Notes: generated by a model not told the origin, from the letters alone. 49,118 nt of DNA from an uncultured Actinomycetes bacterium (GCA_903899845.1 CAIUKV010000130.1:1-49118); one strand, 5' to 3'. Shown: positions 9,111 to 18,295, counted from the first letter of the stretch. Translations and numbers: made by a program.

Positions 9111-9647
9111 GTGTGCTGCACCGGCAACACGTGCCGCTCGCCGATGGCCGAGGCGATCCTGGCCGATGCCCTGGCTCGACTCGGGGTCGCGGCCCGGGTG
9201 CGCTCGGCCGGCACCCACGCGGTGCCGGGGCCACCGAGCCCCGGCGCGACCGTGGCCCTGCGGGCCCGGGCGCTCGACTGCTCCGGCCACCGGAGTCGAC
9301 GCCTGCGGCCCGAGGACGTGCAATCGGCCGACCTCGTCCTCGGGATGACCCGGGCCCATGTGGCCGCCGCCCGGGCGGCGGCACCCGATCGGTCCGACCG
9401 GGTGTTCCTGGCGGGTGAGCTGGCCCGGCTCGGGGCCGTGGTCGGGCCCCGCCGACCCGACGAGCCTGCGGCCGACTGGGTGGCCCGGGTCGCGCGGTGC
9501 CGGCCCGACCCGTGCGTGCCCGCTCGCCCCGAGGACGAGGTGCCCGACCCGGCGGGTGGGTCGGACGAGGTCTACCGGGCCACCGCCGAGCGCCTCGCCG
9601 GGGACCTGGGCCGGGTGGCCCGGCTGTTGGGCGGCGCGCGCGACTGA
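9111..9647 (+). CDS. Low-molecular-weight protein-tyrosine-phosphatase-like protein (start uncertain, probably upstream of 9111)
   Basis: CCTGNTCRSPMAEA (Cx5R loop), DPAGGSDEVYR; the frame stays open upstream but has no ATG/GTG/TTG. Confidence 0.75.
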   Translation: MCCTGNTCRSPMAEAILADALARLGVAARVRSAGTHAVPGPPSPGATVALRARALDCSGHRSRRLRPEDVQSADLVLGMTRAHVAAARAAAPDRSDRVFLAGELARLGAVVGPRRPDEPAADWVARVARCRPDPCVPARPEDEVPDPAGGSDEVYRATAERLAGDLGRVARLLGGARD

Positions 9648-9703
9648 CCGGCCACCGGGCCCGCCCTCGGCGCCCCGGGTACCGCCGGTCGGTGCGGCGG
9701 TGC

Positions 9704-9709
9704 CACGAT
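9704..9709 (+). promoter_or_regulatory. Putative -10 (CACGAT) for leaderless uORF/ACAD transcript
   Basis: CACGAT-N6-GTG(9716). Confidence 0.4.
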
Positions 9710-9715
9710 GTCGGC

Positions 9716-9766
9716 GTGGCACCCCGGTGCCGAGCGTCCGATCCGAATCTCCAGGAGCCCCCATGA
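9716..9766 (+). other. Putative 16-aa leader peptide (uORF) MAPRCRASDPNLQEPP overlapping ACAD start (ATGA)
   Basis: GTG 6 nt after CACGAT; stop TGA overlaps ATG 9763. Confidence 0.4.
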
Positions 9767-11034
9767 CGACCACGGCCGACCGTCCGCTCGGTGCCCGCTT
9801 CGGCACCGAGGACACCCCCGAGGAGGCTGCCTTCCGGGCCGAGGCCCGGGCGTTCTTCGAGGGCATCTCCGAGCGGCGCACCGACCGCGACGAGACCGGG
9901 AACTACTTCGCGATGGCCGACAACGACCCGGAGACCCACCGGCGCCACGTCGAGCGCAACCGCGACGCCCAGCGCCGCATCGCCGACGCCGGATGGGCCG
10001 GGTTCTGCGTGCCCGAGGAGTACGGCGGTCGGGGCGGCGAGCGCTGGCAGGAGCGGATCTTCCGTCAGGAGCAGGCCCGCTTCACCATCGACACCGGCCT
10101 GTTCGCGGTGTCGCTCGGCATGGTCCTGCCGACGATCCTGGCCCACGGCACCGAGGAGCAGAAGCGCCGGCACATCCCGTCGATGCTGCAGGGCGAGGAG
10201 ATCTGGTGCCAGCTGTTCTCGGAGCCCGGGGCGGGGTCCGATCTGGCCGGACTCACCACCCGGGCCGTCCGTGACGGTGACGAGTTCGTGGTCAACGGGC
10301 AGAAGGTGTGGAACTCCGGTGCGCACCACGCCGACTACGGGGCCCTCATCGCCCGGACCGACGTCGACGTGCCCAAGCACCGGGGGATCACCTACTTCCT
10401 CGTCGACATGCGCCTGCCCGGCGTCGAGGTGCGGCCGCTGCGCCAGGCGACCGGTGTGGCCCACTTCAACGAGGTGTTCCTCACCGACGTGCGGATCCCG
10501 GCCGACTGCGTGCTCGGCGAGGTCAACGGGGGCTGGGGCGTCGCCCAGACCATGCTGATGAACGAGCGCAACATGATCGGCAGCGGCGGGATGGGCATCG
10601 GCTTCGGTGACTACCTGCGCATGGCCCGCGAGCTGGGCGTCACCGACGATCCGGCGATCCGCCAGGCGCTCGCCGCCGCGTTCATCCGCACCGAGATCCT
10701 CAAGTACCTCGGGGCCCGGGCCCAGGCGGCGGCGCGGGCGGGACGCCAGCCCGGTCCCGAGACGTCGGTCGGCAAGCTCGTGGCGTCCCTGCACTCCGCG
10801 GCCAACGGCGACCTCGGCCTCCAGATCCAGGGAGCGGGCGGCATGCTGGCCGGGCCCGACGCCTTCCGGCGGGGGATGTTCCAGCAGATGTTCGTCGGCC
10901 AGTGGGGCATGCGCATCGGCGGCGGCACGGAGCAGATCCAGCGCAACGTGATCGGTGAGCGGGTCCTCGGCCTGCCCGGGGAGCCCCGGCCCGACAAGAC
11001 CCTCCCGTTCAAGGACCTCCCGCAGAACGGATGA
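9763..11034 (+). CDS. Acyl-CoA dehydrogenase
   Basis: FSEPGAGSDLAGLTTRA, NGQKVWNSGAHHADY, IGGGTEQIQRNVIGERVLGLP. Confidence 0.9.
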   Translation: MTTTADRPLGARFGTEDTPEEAAFRAEARAFFEGISERRTDRDETGNYFAMADNDPETHRRHVERNRDAQRRIADAGWAGFCVPEEYGGRGGERWQERIFRQEQARFTIDTGLFAVSLGMVLPTILAHGTEEQKRRHIPSMLQGEEIWCQLFSEPGAGSDLAGLTTRAVRDGDEFVVNGQKVWNSGAHHADYGALIARTDVDVPKHRGITYFLVDMRLPGVEVRPLRQATGVAHFNEVFLTDVRIPADCVLGEVNGGWGVAQTMLMNERNMIGSGGMGIGFGDYLRMARELGVTDDPAIRQALAAAFIRTEILKYLGARAQAAARAGRQPGPETSVGKLVASLHSAANGDLGLQIQGAGGMLAGPDAFRRGMFQQMFVGQWGMRIGGGTEQIQRNVIGERVLGLPGEPRPDKTLPFKDLPQNG

Positions 11035-11118
11035 CCCTGGGCGCGTGGCTGCCCCTTCGACGGAGTGGAGTCGCCGGCACGCCGGTGGTCGGGCGCGACC
11101 GTCGCTCAGATCGGAATC

Positions 11119-11925
11119 TCAGATCGGCATCGTGGATCCGCCGTTGGGGCGCATGACGATCCCGGTGACGAACTTCGCCGCCGGGGCGGCGAGGTAGAGG
11201 GCGGCGAAGGCGATGTCGTCGGGTTCGCCCGGGATGCCCATGGGCGACAGCTTCGAGCCCCGCTGCTCGACGTAGGCCCGCTTGCGCTCGGGGTCGACGG
11301 AGCCGTCGGGGCGAAGCGCGTGGCGCTCGTTCATGGGGGTGTCGACCCAGCCCGGCGCGATCGCGTTGACGCGCACGTGGAAGGGGGCGAGCTCGGCGGC
11401 GAGCGTGCGGGACAGCTGCGCGACCGCGACCTTGCTCGCGGAGTAGCAGATGATCCCCGGGGTCGCGATGTCGATCGCGCCCGACGCGAGGTTGATGATG
11501 GAGCCGCTGCGCTGGTCGCGCATGACCCGACCGGCGGCCTGGCAACCGAAGAAGACGCCCTTGAAGTTCACGGCCATGACCCGGTCGAGGTCGGCCTCGG
11601 TGGTGTCGAGCACGGTCGAGTCGACGATGACCGCGGCGTTGTTCACCATGACGTCGAGGCGGCCGTGGCGCGCGACCGCGTCGGCCACCAGGTCGTCCAC
11701 CTCGGCCCGCCGGCTGACGTCGACGGTCCGGGCCCAGGCCCTGCCCCCGGCGGCGGTGATCTCGGCCGCGGTGGCCTCGGCGGTCGCGGCGACGACGTCG
11801 GCGCAGCCCACCGCGGCGCCGGCTTCGGCGAGCCGGAGGGCGATGGCGCGACCGAGGCCGCGCCCGGCCCCGGTGACCAGGGCGACCCGGCCCGAGAGAT
11901 CGAAGGCGTCGGCGATCGAGGGCAT
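11119..11925 (-). CDS. SDR family oxidoreductase
   Basis: SGRVALVTGAGRGLGRAIA, NNAA, YSASK, C-terminal MRPNGGSTMPI. Confidence 0.9.
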   Translation of the reverse strand: MPSIADAFDLSGRVALVTGAGRGLGRAIALRLAEAGAAVGCADVVAATAEATAAEITAAGGRAWARTVDVSRRAEVDDLVADAVARHGRLDVMVNNAAVIVDSTVLDTTEADLDRVMAVNFKGVFFGCQAAGRVMRDQRSGSIINLASGAIDIATPGIICYSASKVAVAQLSRTLAAELAPFHVRVNAIAPGWVDTPMNERHALRPDGSVDPERKRAYVEQRGSKLSPMGIPGEPDDIAFAALYLAAPAAKFVTGIVMRPNGGSTMPI

Positions 11926-11931
11926 GACGGG

Positions 11932-11953
11932 AGCGTACGCCGCGGCCTACGCT
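11932..11953. promoter_or_regulatory. Symmetric divergent promoter: AGCGTA-N10-TACGCT inverted repeat = two -10 boxes
   Basis: TACGCT lies 6 nt before ATG 11925 (minus) and 7 nt before GTG 11961 (plus). Confidence 0.6.
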
Positions 11954-11960
11954 GCGCCCC

Positions 11961-14336
11961 GTGGCCACCGCGCTGGGGGGACTGCGGGTCGTGGAGGTGG
12001 GCTGCGGCCTGCCCGCGAGCTACGCGACCAAGCTCCTGGCGCTGCTCGGGGCCGACGTGGTCAAGGTCGAGCCCACGACCGGGGACCCCGAGCGGGGCCG
12101 GGGCCCGTTCCCCGGTGACGCCGTCGACCGCGACTCGGGTGGGGGGCTGTTCCGCTACCTCAACGCCGACAAGCGCTCGGTGCTGCTCGAGCCCGGCGCC
12201 GCCGCCGACGTCGAGACGCTGCGGCGGCTGGTGGGCGAGGCCGACGTGCTGGTCGAGGCGCTCGGCCCCGGTGGGCTCGAGGCCCTGGGCCTGACCCCCG
12301 ACGGGCTCGGGGCGACGCTCGGGATCGTGCGCATCAGTCCCTTCGGCCAGACCGGGCCCGCCGCCGGCGACCCGGCCACCGGGCTCACGGTGATGGCGAC
12401 GGGTGGCTGGGTGTCGAACCACGGGATCCCGGGAGTGCCGCCCGTGCAGACCGGGGGCCGTCTCCACGACTACACCGTGGGCGCCTACGCGGCCTGCGCC
12501 GCCCTGACCACCGCGCGCGCGGCGGCGGCCGGGGGCGGCCCGGCGGTGGCCGACCTCTCGGCCATGGAGGCCATGGTCTCCACGCTGCCGTACCCGATGC
12601 TGCTCCACGAGACCTTCATGGCCCTCGGCTTCCCGATCGGGGAGGAGCGGTACTCGACGATCCCCGGGATCGTCCGGTGCGCCGACGGATGGGTCGGGAT
12701 CAACGCGCTCACCGGCCAGCACTTCCAGGACATCTGCGCCATGCTCGGTGCACCCGAGTTCGCCCCCCGCCAGCAGGAGATCTCGTGGGGGGGTGCGCCG
12801 CTGGCCGAGTTCTTCGCCGCCGTGCAGCCCTGGCTCGACACCCACACGGTCGACGAGATCGTCGGGCTCGCCCAGGCCTTCCGCATCCCGGCCGCGCCGG
12901 TGGGGAACGGCGAGACGCTGCTGCGCAACCCGCAGCTCGTGGCCCGGGGCTTCTGGACCACCGAGCCGGGGGGCGACCTCGTGTTCCCCGGGCCGCCGTG
13001 GCGACTCGGGGCGACCCCCGCCGCGGCCCGGCGCCGGGCCCCGACCCTCACCGCGGCGCAGGCGACCCCGGCCGGGTTCGCCGACCCCCGGCCCGCCCCG
13101 GTCGGCGCCGGCGCCACCCCTGCGCTGCCCTTCGCCGGCCTGCGGGTGCTGGACCTCGGCACCTTCTGGGCGGGTCCGTACGTGTCCATGTACCTCGGCG
13201 CGTTCGGGGCCGACGTCGTGAAGGTCGAGTCGATCCAGCGCCCCGACGGCTTCCGGTTCTCGGGGGCCTTCCCCCAGGAGGGCGACGACTGGTACGACCG
13301 GGCCGGCGTGTGGCAGGGCACGAACCTCGACAAGCGCGACGTGACCCTCGACGCCACGCGCCCCGACGGGATCGACCTGCTCCGCCGTCTCGTCGCCGGG
13401 GCCGACGTCGTGATCGAGAACTTCTCGGCCCGGGTGGTCGAGCAGTTCGGTCTGGACTACGAGGGGGTGCGCGCCCTGCGCCCCGACGTCATCATGCTGC
13501 GCATGCCCGGCTTCGGGCTCGAGGGTCCGTGGCGCGACTACGTCGGCTGGGCCATGGGCATCGAGCAGGCGTCGGGCATGGCCCAGGTCACGGGGTTCGC
13601 CGACACGCCCATGCACCCGGGCGGCTTCGCCGACCCGATGATCGCGATGCACGCGGCCACCGCGCTGCAGGCCGCGCTCGTGCACCGGGAACGCACCGGC
13701 GAAGGTCAGATGATCGAGGTGGCCCAGCTCGAGACCGCGTGCTGCCTGACCGCCGATCAGCCCATGGACTTCCAGTGGAACGGCCGGCTCGCGACCCGGA
13801 TCGGCAACCACGACCTCCGGATGGCGCCCCAGGGCGTGTACCGCACGAGTGACGGGGAGTGGGTCGCGTTGACCGTGCGCGACGATGCGGCGTGGCGTGA
13901 CCTGGTGGAGGCGCTGGGGCGTCCGCTGTGGGTCACCGACGACTTCACGACGGCGGCCGGCCGCCAGGCCGGCCGGGACGACCTCGACCAGCTGCTGGGG
14001 GAGTGGTTCGCCGAACGGTCGGCCGATGACGTGCTCGCCCTCCTGCGCCCCTGCGGCCTCGCCGTGGGGCGGGTCCTGCGGGCTCCGGCCATGTACGACG
14101 ACCCCCAGCTCGTCGCCCGGGGGTACTTCGTGCCCCTCGAGAACCCGAAGACCGGGGTCCGCCGGTACCCGGGCTGGCCGATGCGGTTCTCGTTCGCCGC
14201 GGCCCCGCACCGCTTCGGGCCGCCCACCCTGGGCCAGCACAACGCCGAGGTGCTGGGAGGGCTCGGCGTCGGCCCGGCCGACCTGGCCCGGCTGGAGGCC
14301 GACGGGATCATCGGGACCCGCATGGCGGGCACCTGA
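11961..14336 (+). CDS. Fused double-domain CaiB/BaiF CoA-transferase (791 aa)
   Basis: Two complete domains: LRVVEVGCGLPASYATKLLALLGADVVKVEP... and LRVLDLGTFWAGPYVSMYLGAFGADVVKVES... Confidence 0.9.
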   Translation: MATALGGLRVVEVGCGLPASYATKLLALLGADVVKVEPTTGDPERGRGPFPGDAVDRDSGGGLFRYLNADKRSVLLEPGAAADVETLRRLVGEADVLVEALGPGGLEALGLTPDGLGATLGIVRISPFGQTGPAAGDPATGLTVMATGGWVSNHGIPGVPPVQTGGRLHDYTVGAYAACAALTTARAAAAGGGPAVADLSAMEAMVSTLPYPMLLHETFMALGFPIGEERYSTIPGIVRCADGWVGINALTGQHFQDICAMLGAPEFAPRQQEISWGGAPLAEFFAAVQPWLDTHTVDEIVGLAQAFRIPAAPVGNGETLLRNPQLVARGFWTTEPGGDLVFPGPPWRLGATPAAARRRAPTLTAAQATPAGFADPRPAPVGAGATPALPFAGLRVLDLGTFWAGPYVSMYLGAFGADVVKVESIQRPDGFRFSGAFPQEGDDWYDRAGVWQGTNLDKRDVTLDATRPDGIDLLRRLVAGADVVIENFSARVVEQFGLDYEGVRALRPDVIMLRMPGFGLEGPWRDYVGWAMGIEQASGMAQVTGFADTPMHPGGFADPMIAMHAATALQAALVHRERTGEGQMIEVAQLETACCLTADQPMDFQWNGRLATRIGNHDLRMAPQGVYRTSDGEWVALTVRDDAAWRDLVEALGRPLWVTDDFTTAAGRQAGRDDLDQLLGEWFAERSADDVLALLRPCGLAVGRVLRAPAMYDDPQLVARGYFVPLENPKTGVRRYPGWPMRFSFAAAPHRFGPPTLGQHNAEVLGGLGVGPADLARLEADGIIGTRMAGT

Positions 14337-14379
14337 GCCACCGTGACGGCGTAGCCTGGCCCGATCCCGGGAGGTGGCG

Positions 14380-15564
14380 ATGTTCCTCGACTACACCGAC
14401 GAGCAGCAGGCGCTGAGCAAGGAGCTCCGGGAGTACTTCGCCCGGCTGCTCCCGACCGAGCTGCGGGCCGAGATCGGCGCCTCGGGCGAGGGCAGCCCCC
14501 GCTTCCGCGAGATCGTCCGGCAGATGGGCCGGGACGGCTGGCTCGGCATCGGGTGGCCCACGGAGTACGGCGGGCAGGGGCGGGGAGTCCTCGACCAGTT
14601 CGTGTTCTTCGACGAGGTGCAGCGGGCGAACGCGCCGTTCCCGTTCGTGACCGTCAACACGGTGGGCCCGGCGCTCATGGAGCACGGCACCGACGCGCAG
14701 AAGCAGCGGTACCTGCCCGGGATCCTCGCCGGTGAGATCAACTTCGCCATCGGCTACACGGAGCCCGAGGCCGGGACCGATCTCGCCGCGCTGCGGACCC
14801 GGGCGGTCCTCGACGGCGACGAGTGGGTGATCAACGGCAGCAAGGTGTACACGAGCGGGGCCAACCAGGCCGACTACGTCTGGCTCGCCTGCCGGACCGA
14901 CCCCGACGCCCCCAGGCACAAGGGCATCTCCATCATCGTCGTGCCCACGGCGTCGCCCGGGTTCTCCACCAGCCCGATCGTGACGGTCGGGAGCGTGGTG
15001 ACCCAGGCCACCTACTACGAAGACATCCGCGTGCCGGCCGACAACGTCGTCGGCGAGGTCAACGGCGGCTGGCGGCTCATCACCAGCCAGCTCAACCACG
15101 AGCGGGTCGGCCTCGCCGCGCTGGCCGGTCAGACCCACCGCTGCTACGACGACGTGGTCGAGTGGTGTCGGACGACCCCGGCGGCCGACGGCAGCGGCCG
15201 GATGATGATCGACGTCGACTGGGTGCAGCGCGACCTCGCCGAGGCCTACGCCCGCGGCGAGGCGATGAAGCTCCTGAACTGGCGCATGGCCGCGGCGGTC
15301 GCCGACAACACGCTGACGCCTGCGGATGCCTCGGCGGCGAAGGTGTTCGGGGTCGAGACCCAGATCGCCATGTACCGGCTGATGCTGAGCGTGCTCGGGG
15401 CTGCGGGCTACCTCCCGACCGGGTCGCCGGGTGCGGTGCTGCGGGGCGACGTGGAGCGCAACGGCCGGGCCGCGCAGATCAACAGCTTCGGCGGCGGGGT
15501 GGTCGAGGTCCTGCGGGAGATCGTGGCGACGGCCGGCCTGGGGATGGTGCGCCAGGCCCGCTAG
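14380..15564 (+). CDS. Acyl-CoA dehydrogenase, ChsE2/FadE29-like
   Basis: MFLDYTDEQQALSKELREYF...YTEPEAGTDLAALRTRA...SFGGGVVEVLREIVA; gggagg RBS; igr-like synteny. Confidence 0.88.
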   Translation: MFLDYTDEQQALSKELREYFARLLPTELRAEIGASGEGSPRFREIVRQMGRDGWLGIGWPTEYGGQGRGVLDQFVFFDEVQRANAPFPFVTVNTVGPALMEHGTDAQKQRYLPGILAGEINFAIGYTEPEAGTDLAALRTRAVLDGDEWVINGSKVYTSGANQADYVWLACRTDPDAPRHKGISIIVVPTASPGFSTSPIVTVGSVVTQATYYEDIRVPADNVVGEVNGGWRLITSQLNHERVGLAALAGQTHRCYDDVVEWCRTTPAADGSGRMMIDVDWVQRDLAEAYARGEAMKLLNWRMAAAVADNTLTPADASAAKVFGVETQIAMYRLMLSVLGAAGYLPTGSPGAVLRGDVERNGRAAQINSFGGGVVEVLREIVATAGLGMVRQAR

Positions 15565-15609
15565 GGCCCAGAATGGCCCGCCCAGCCCGGCGGCCGAGAG
15601 CGGAGAGCG

Positions 15610-16611
15610 ATGCACGAGAGCGAGACCACCGACGGGGCCGCGTTCCTGGCCCGGTGCAAGGCGTTCGAGGGACGCGAGGTCGACGCGCTGGTCGCGCCCG
15701 ACCCGGTGAACCAGGCGATGATCCGGCACTGGGTCGAGGCGATGGGGGACGCCAACCCCGTGTACACCGACCCGGACGCGGCGGCCGCCTCGGTCCACGG
15801 CGAGATCATCGCCCCGGCGGTGATGCTGCAGGCCTGGACCATGCCCGGGCTCCACGGCAACGCGCGCGGCCCGGGTGACACCAACCCGCAGTCGCAGCTG
15901 CTCAACCTGCTCGACGACGCCGGGTTCGTCGGGGTCGTGGCGACCGACAGCGAGCAGGAGTACGTGCGGATGCTCCATCTCGGGGACCACATCACCGCCC
16001 GCTCGGTGATCGACGAGGTCTCGACGGAGAAGCGCACCGCCCTCGGGGTCGGGCACTTCATCACCACCCGGATCGACTACACCGACGCCGACGGCGAGCT
16101 CGTGGGCACGCAGCGCTGGCGCATCCTGAAGTTCCGGCCCGGCACCGGTCGCGGCGCAGCGGCCCCGCCCGCGGCCGCGGCGCCGGAAGCCGAGCCGCCG
16201 CGCCGGATGCCCCGCCCCCGGCCCGGCACGACGCTCGACAACCTCTTCTTCTTCGAGGGCGCCATGGAGCGCCGCCTGCTGATCCAGCGGTGTGCCGCGT
16301 GTCAGGTGCTCCGGCACCCACCCCAGCCCCGCTGCGACCGCTGCGGCGCGTACGACTGGGACACGGTCGAGGCGTGCGGTCGGGGCACGGTGTACAGCTT
16401 CGTGGTCAACCACTATCCGCAGGTCCCGGCGTTCGACTACCCCCTCCCCATCGGGCTGATCGAGCTCGAGGAGGGCACGCGGCTCGTCGCCCAGATCGTC
16501 GACTGCCCGATCGAGGACATCGTGGTCGGCATGGCGGTCGAGGTGACGTGGCTCGACGACGACCCCGAACTGGTCGTCCCGGCGTTCCGTCCCGCCCGGA
16601 GCGGGTCGTGA
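15610..16611 (+). CDS. chsH2: MaoC-like (inactive-type) + DUF35 Zn-ribbon/OB fusion, ChsH2-like
   Basis: N-terminal hotdog GDANPVYTDPD (no catalytic His); Pro/Ala linker; C-terminal CAACQVLRHPPQPRCDRC Zn ribbon + OB fold; same architecture as mycobacterial ChsH2. Confidence 0.82.
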   Translation: MHESETTDGAAFLARCKAFEGREVDALVAPDPVNQAMIRHWVEAMGDANPVYTDPDAAAASVHGEIIAPAVMLQAWTMPGLHGNARGPGDTNPQSQLLNLLDDAGFVGVVATDSEQEYVRMLHLGDHITARSVIDEVSTEKRTALGVGHFITTRIDYTDADGELVGTQRWRILKFRPGTGRGAAAPPAAAAPEAEPPRRMPRPRPGTTLDNLFFFEGAMERRLLIQRCAACQVLRHPPQPRCDRCGAYDWDTVEACGRGTVYSFVVNHYPQVPAFDYPLPIGLIELEEGTRLVAQIVDCPIEDIVVGMAVEVTWLDDDPELVVPAFRPARSGS

Positions 16612-17726
16612 ACTTCGCCCTGACCGAGGAGCAGACCGCGGTCCGCGACCTCGCCGAGCAGATCTTCACCGGCACGGTCACCGTCGATCGGGTCAAGGAG
16701 GTCGAGGCCTCCGACGACCGCATCGACCGCGCGCTGTGGCGTGAGCTCGCCGACGCGAACCTGCTCGGCATCGCCCTCCCCGAGGAGCACGGTGGCTCGG
16801 GCCTCGGGCTGACCGAGACCGCCCTGGTGCTGGAGCAGCAGGGCCGGGTCGTGGCGCCGGTGCCCTACTGGGCGACGGTGGTCTGCGGCGCCCTCCCGGT
16901 GGTGGCCTTCGGCACGCCGGCCCAGCAGCACGCCCTGCTCCCCGGGGTGGCGGCCGGTGAGGTGTTCCTCAGCGCCGCGCTCGCCGAGCCCGGGGTCAAC
17001 GACCCGACCGCCCCCGGCACCGTGGCGGTGGCCGACGGCGACCGGTGGCGCATCGACGGCGTGAAGCCCGCCGTGCCCGCCGGGCACCTCGCCGACCGGA
17101 TCCTCGTCCCCGCGACGACGCCCGACGGTCCGGCGGTGTTCCTGGTCGACCCGACCAACCCCGGCGTGACCCGGGAGCGGGCGGTCACCACCGACCGCGG
17201 GATCGTGGCCCACTGCACCTTCGCCGGGGCCCCGGCCGAGCGGCTCGGCGGCGACGCCCACCGGGGGGAGCGCGTCCTCGCCGCCCTCGTGGACCGTGCG
17301 CTCGTGGGGCTGTGCGCGCTCCAGCTCGGCGTGTGCGAGGCCGCGGTGCGCCAGGCCGCCGAGTACACCTCGGGCCGCTTCCAGTTCGGCAAGCCGCTGT
17401 CGGCGTTCCAGGGGTCCCAGATCCGGGGCGCCGACGCCTACATCGACACCGAGGCCATCCGGGTGACGATGCTCCAGGCGGCGTGGATGCTCGACACCGG
17501 CCGGGCCGCGACCGCCGACGTGCTCGTGGCCAAGTGGTGGGCGGCCGAGGCCGGGCAGCGGGTGGTGCACCACGTGCAGCACCTCCACGGCGGCATGGGG
17601 GCCGACATCGAGTACCCGGTCCACCGGTACTTCCTGTGGGGCAAGCAGATCGAGGACACCCTGGGCGGCGCCAGCGCCACCCTGGCCCGCCTGGGCCGCA
17701 CGCTCGCAGCCCAGGCCCACGCGTGA
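16608..17726 (+). CDS. Acyl-CoA dehydrogenase, ChsE1/FadE28-like
   Basis: VNFALTEEQTAVRDLAEQIFTG...DAYIDTEAIR...HVQHLHGGMGADIEYPVHRYFLWGKQIE; GTGA overlap with upstream gene. Confidence 0.87.
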   Translation: MNFALTEEQTAVRDLAEQIFTGTVTVDRVKEVEASDDRIDRALWRELADANLLGIALPEEHGGSGLGLTETALVLEQQGRVVAPVPYWATVVCGALPVVAFGTPAQQHALLPGVAAGEVFLSAALAEPGVNDPTAPGTVAVADGDRWRIDGVKPAVPAGHLADRILVPATTPDGPAVFLVDPTNPGVTRERAVTTDRGIVAHCTFAGAPAERLGGDAHRGERVLAALVDRALVGLCALQLGVCEAAVRQAAEYTSGRFQFGKPLSAFQGSQIRGADAYIDTEAIRVTMLQAAWMLDTGRAATADVLVAKWWAAEAGQRVVHHVQHLHGGMGADIEYPVHRYFLWGKQIEDTLGGASATLARLGRTLAAQAHA

Positions 17727-17734
17727 GAGGACCC

Positions 17735-18295
17735 ATGACGACATCCCTGCGCTACGACGACGTCCGGGTCGGCGACGAGCTCCCCGTGCTCGACGTACCG
17801 GTGACCCGATCCCTCATCGTCGCCACCGCCATCGCCTCGCGCGACTACCAGGACGTGCACCACGACCCGGCCCTGGCGCAGGAGAAGGGCTCGCCCGACA
17901 TCTTCATGAACATCCTCACCACCAACGGGTTCGTCGGCCGCTACGTCACCGACTGGGCCGGACCCGATGCGGTCGTGCGGGCGGTGAAGATCCGCCTCGG
18001 CGCGCCCAACCATCCGGGTGACACGATGCGCCTGACCGGGGCGGTCACCGCCAAGGCCGACGGCCGGGTGGAGGTGGGGATCCGGGGGGCCAACTCGCTC
18101 GGCGACCACGTGACCGGCACCGTGTCGCTCGAGCTGCCCGGACCGGCGGCGCCCGCCGGGGCGCCGCACGAGCGGAGGCCGTCGGACGCAACGCCGACGC
18201 AGAAGTCGAAGAAGGACAAGAAGCAGAAGTCGAAGAACAAGAAGCAGGACAAGAAGCAGAAGTCGAAGCAGCCGACGAAGGGTGCGCAACGGTGA
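17735..18295 (+). CDS. chsH1: MaoC-like enoyl-CoA hydratase, ChsH1-like, with Lys-rich C-terminal tail
   Basis: ASRDYQDVHHDPALAQEKGSPDIFMN hydratase motif; tail QKSKKDKKQKSKNKKQDKKQKSKQPTKGAQR. Confidence 0.82.
   Translation: MTTSLRYDDVRVGDELPVLDVPVTRSLIVATAIASRDYQDVHHDPALAQEKGSPDIFMNILTTNGFVGRYVTDWAGPDAVVRAVKIRLGAPNHPGDTMRLTGAVTAKADGRVEVGIRGANSLGDHVTGTVSLELPGPAAPAGAPHERRPSDATPTQKSKKDKKQKSKNKKQDKKQKSKQPTKGAQR
18200..18271 (+). repeat. AAG-rich coding repeat; perfect 21-bp direct repeat GACAAGAAGCAGAAGTCGAAG at 18215-18235 and 18248-18268
   Basis: Direct reading; period 33 bp. Confidence 0.9.

Noticed and set aside
7792-10794. 1000-aa minus ORF as a giant protein
   Set aside because: Only 7792-9000 shows protein-family similarity; upstream part is antisense to the ACAD and PTP genes.
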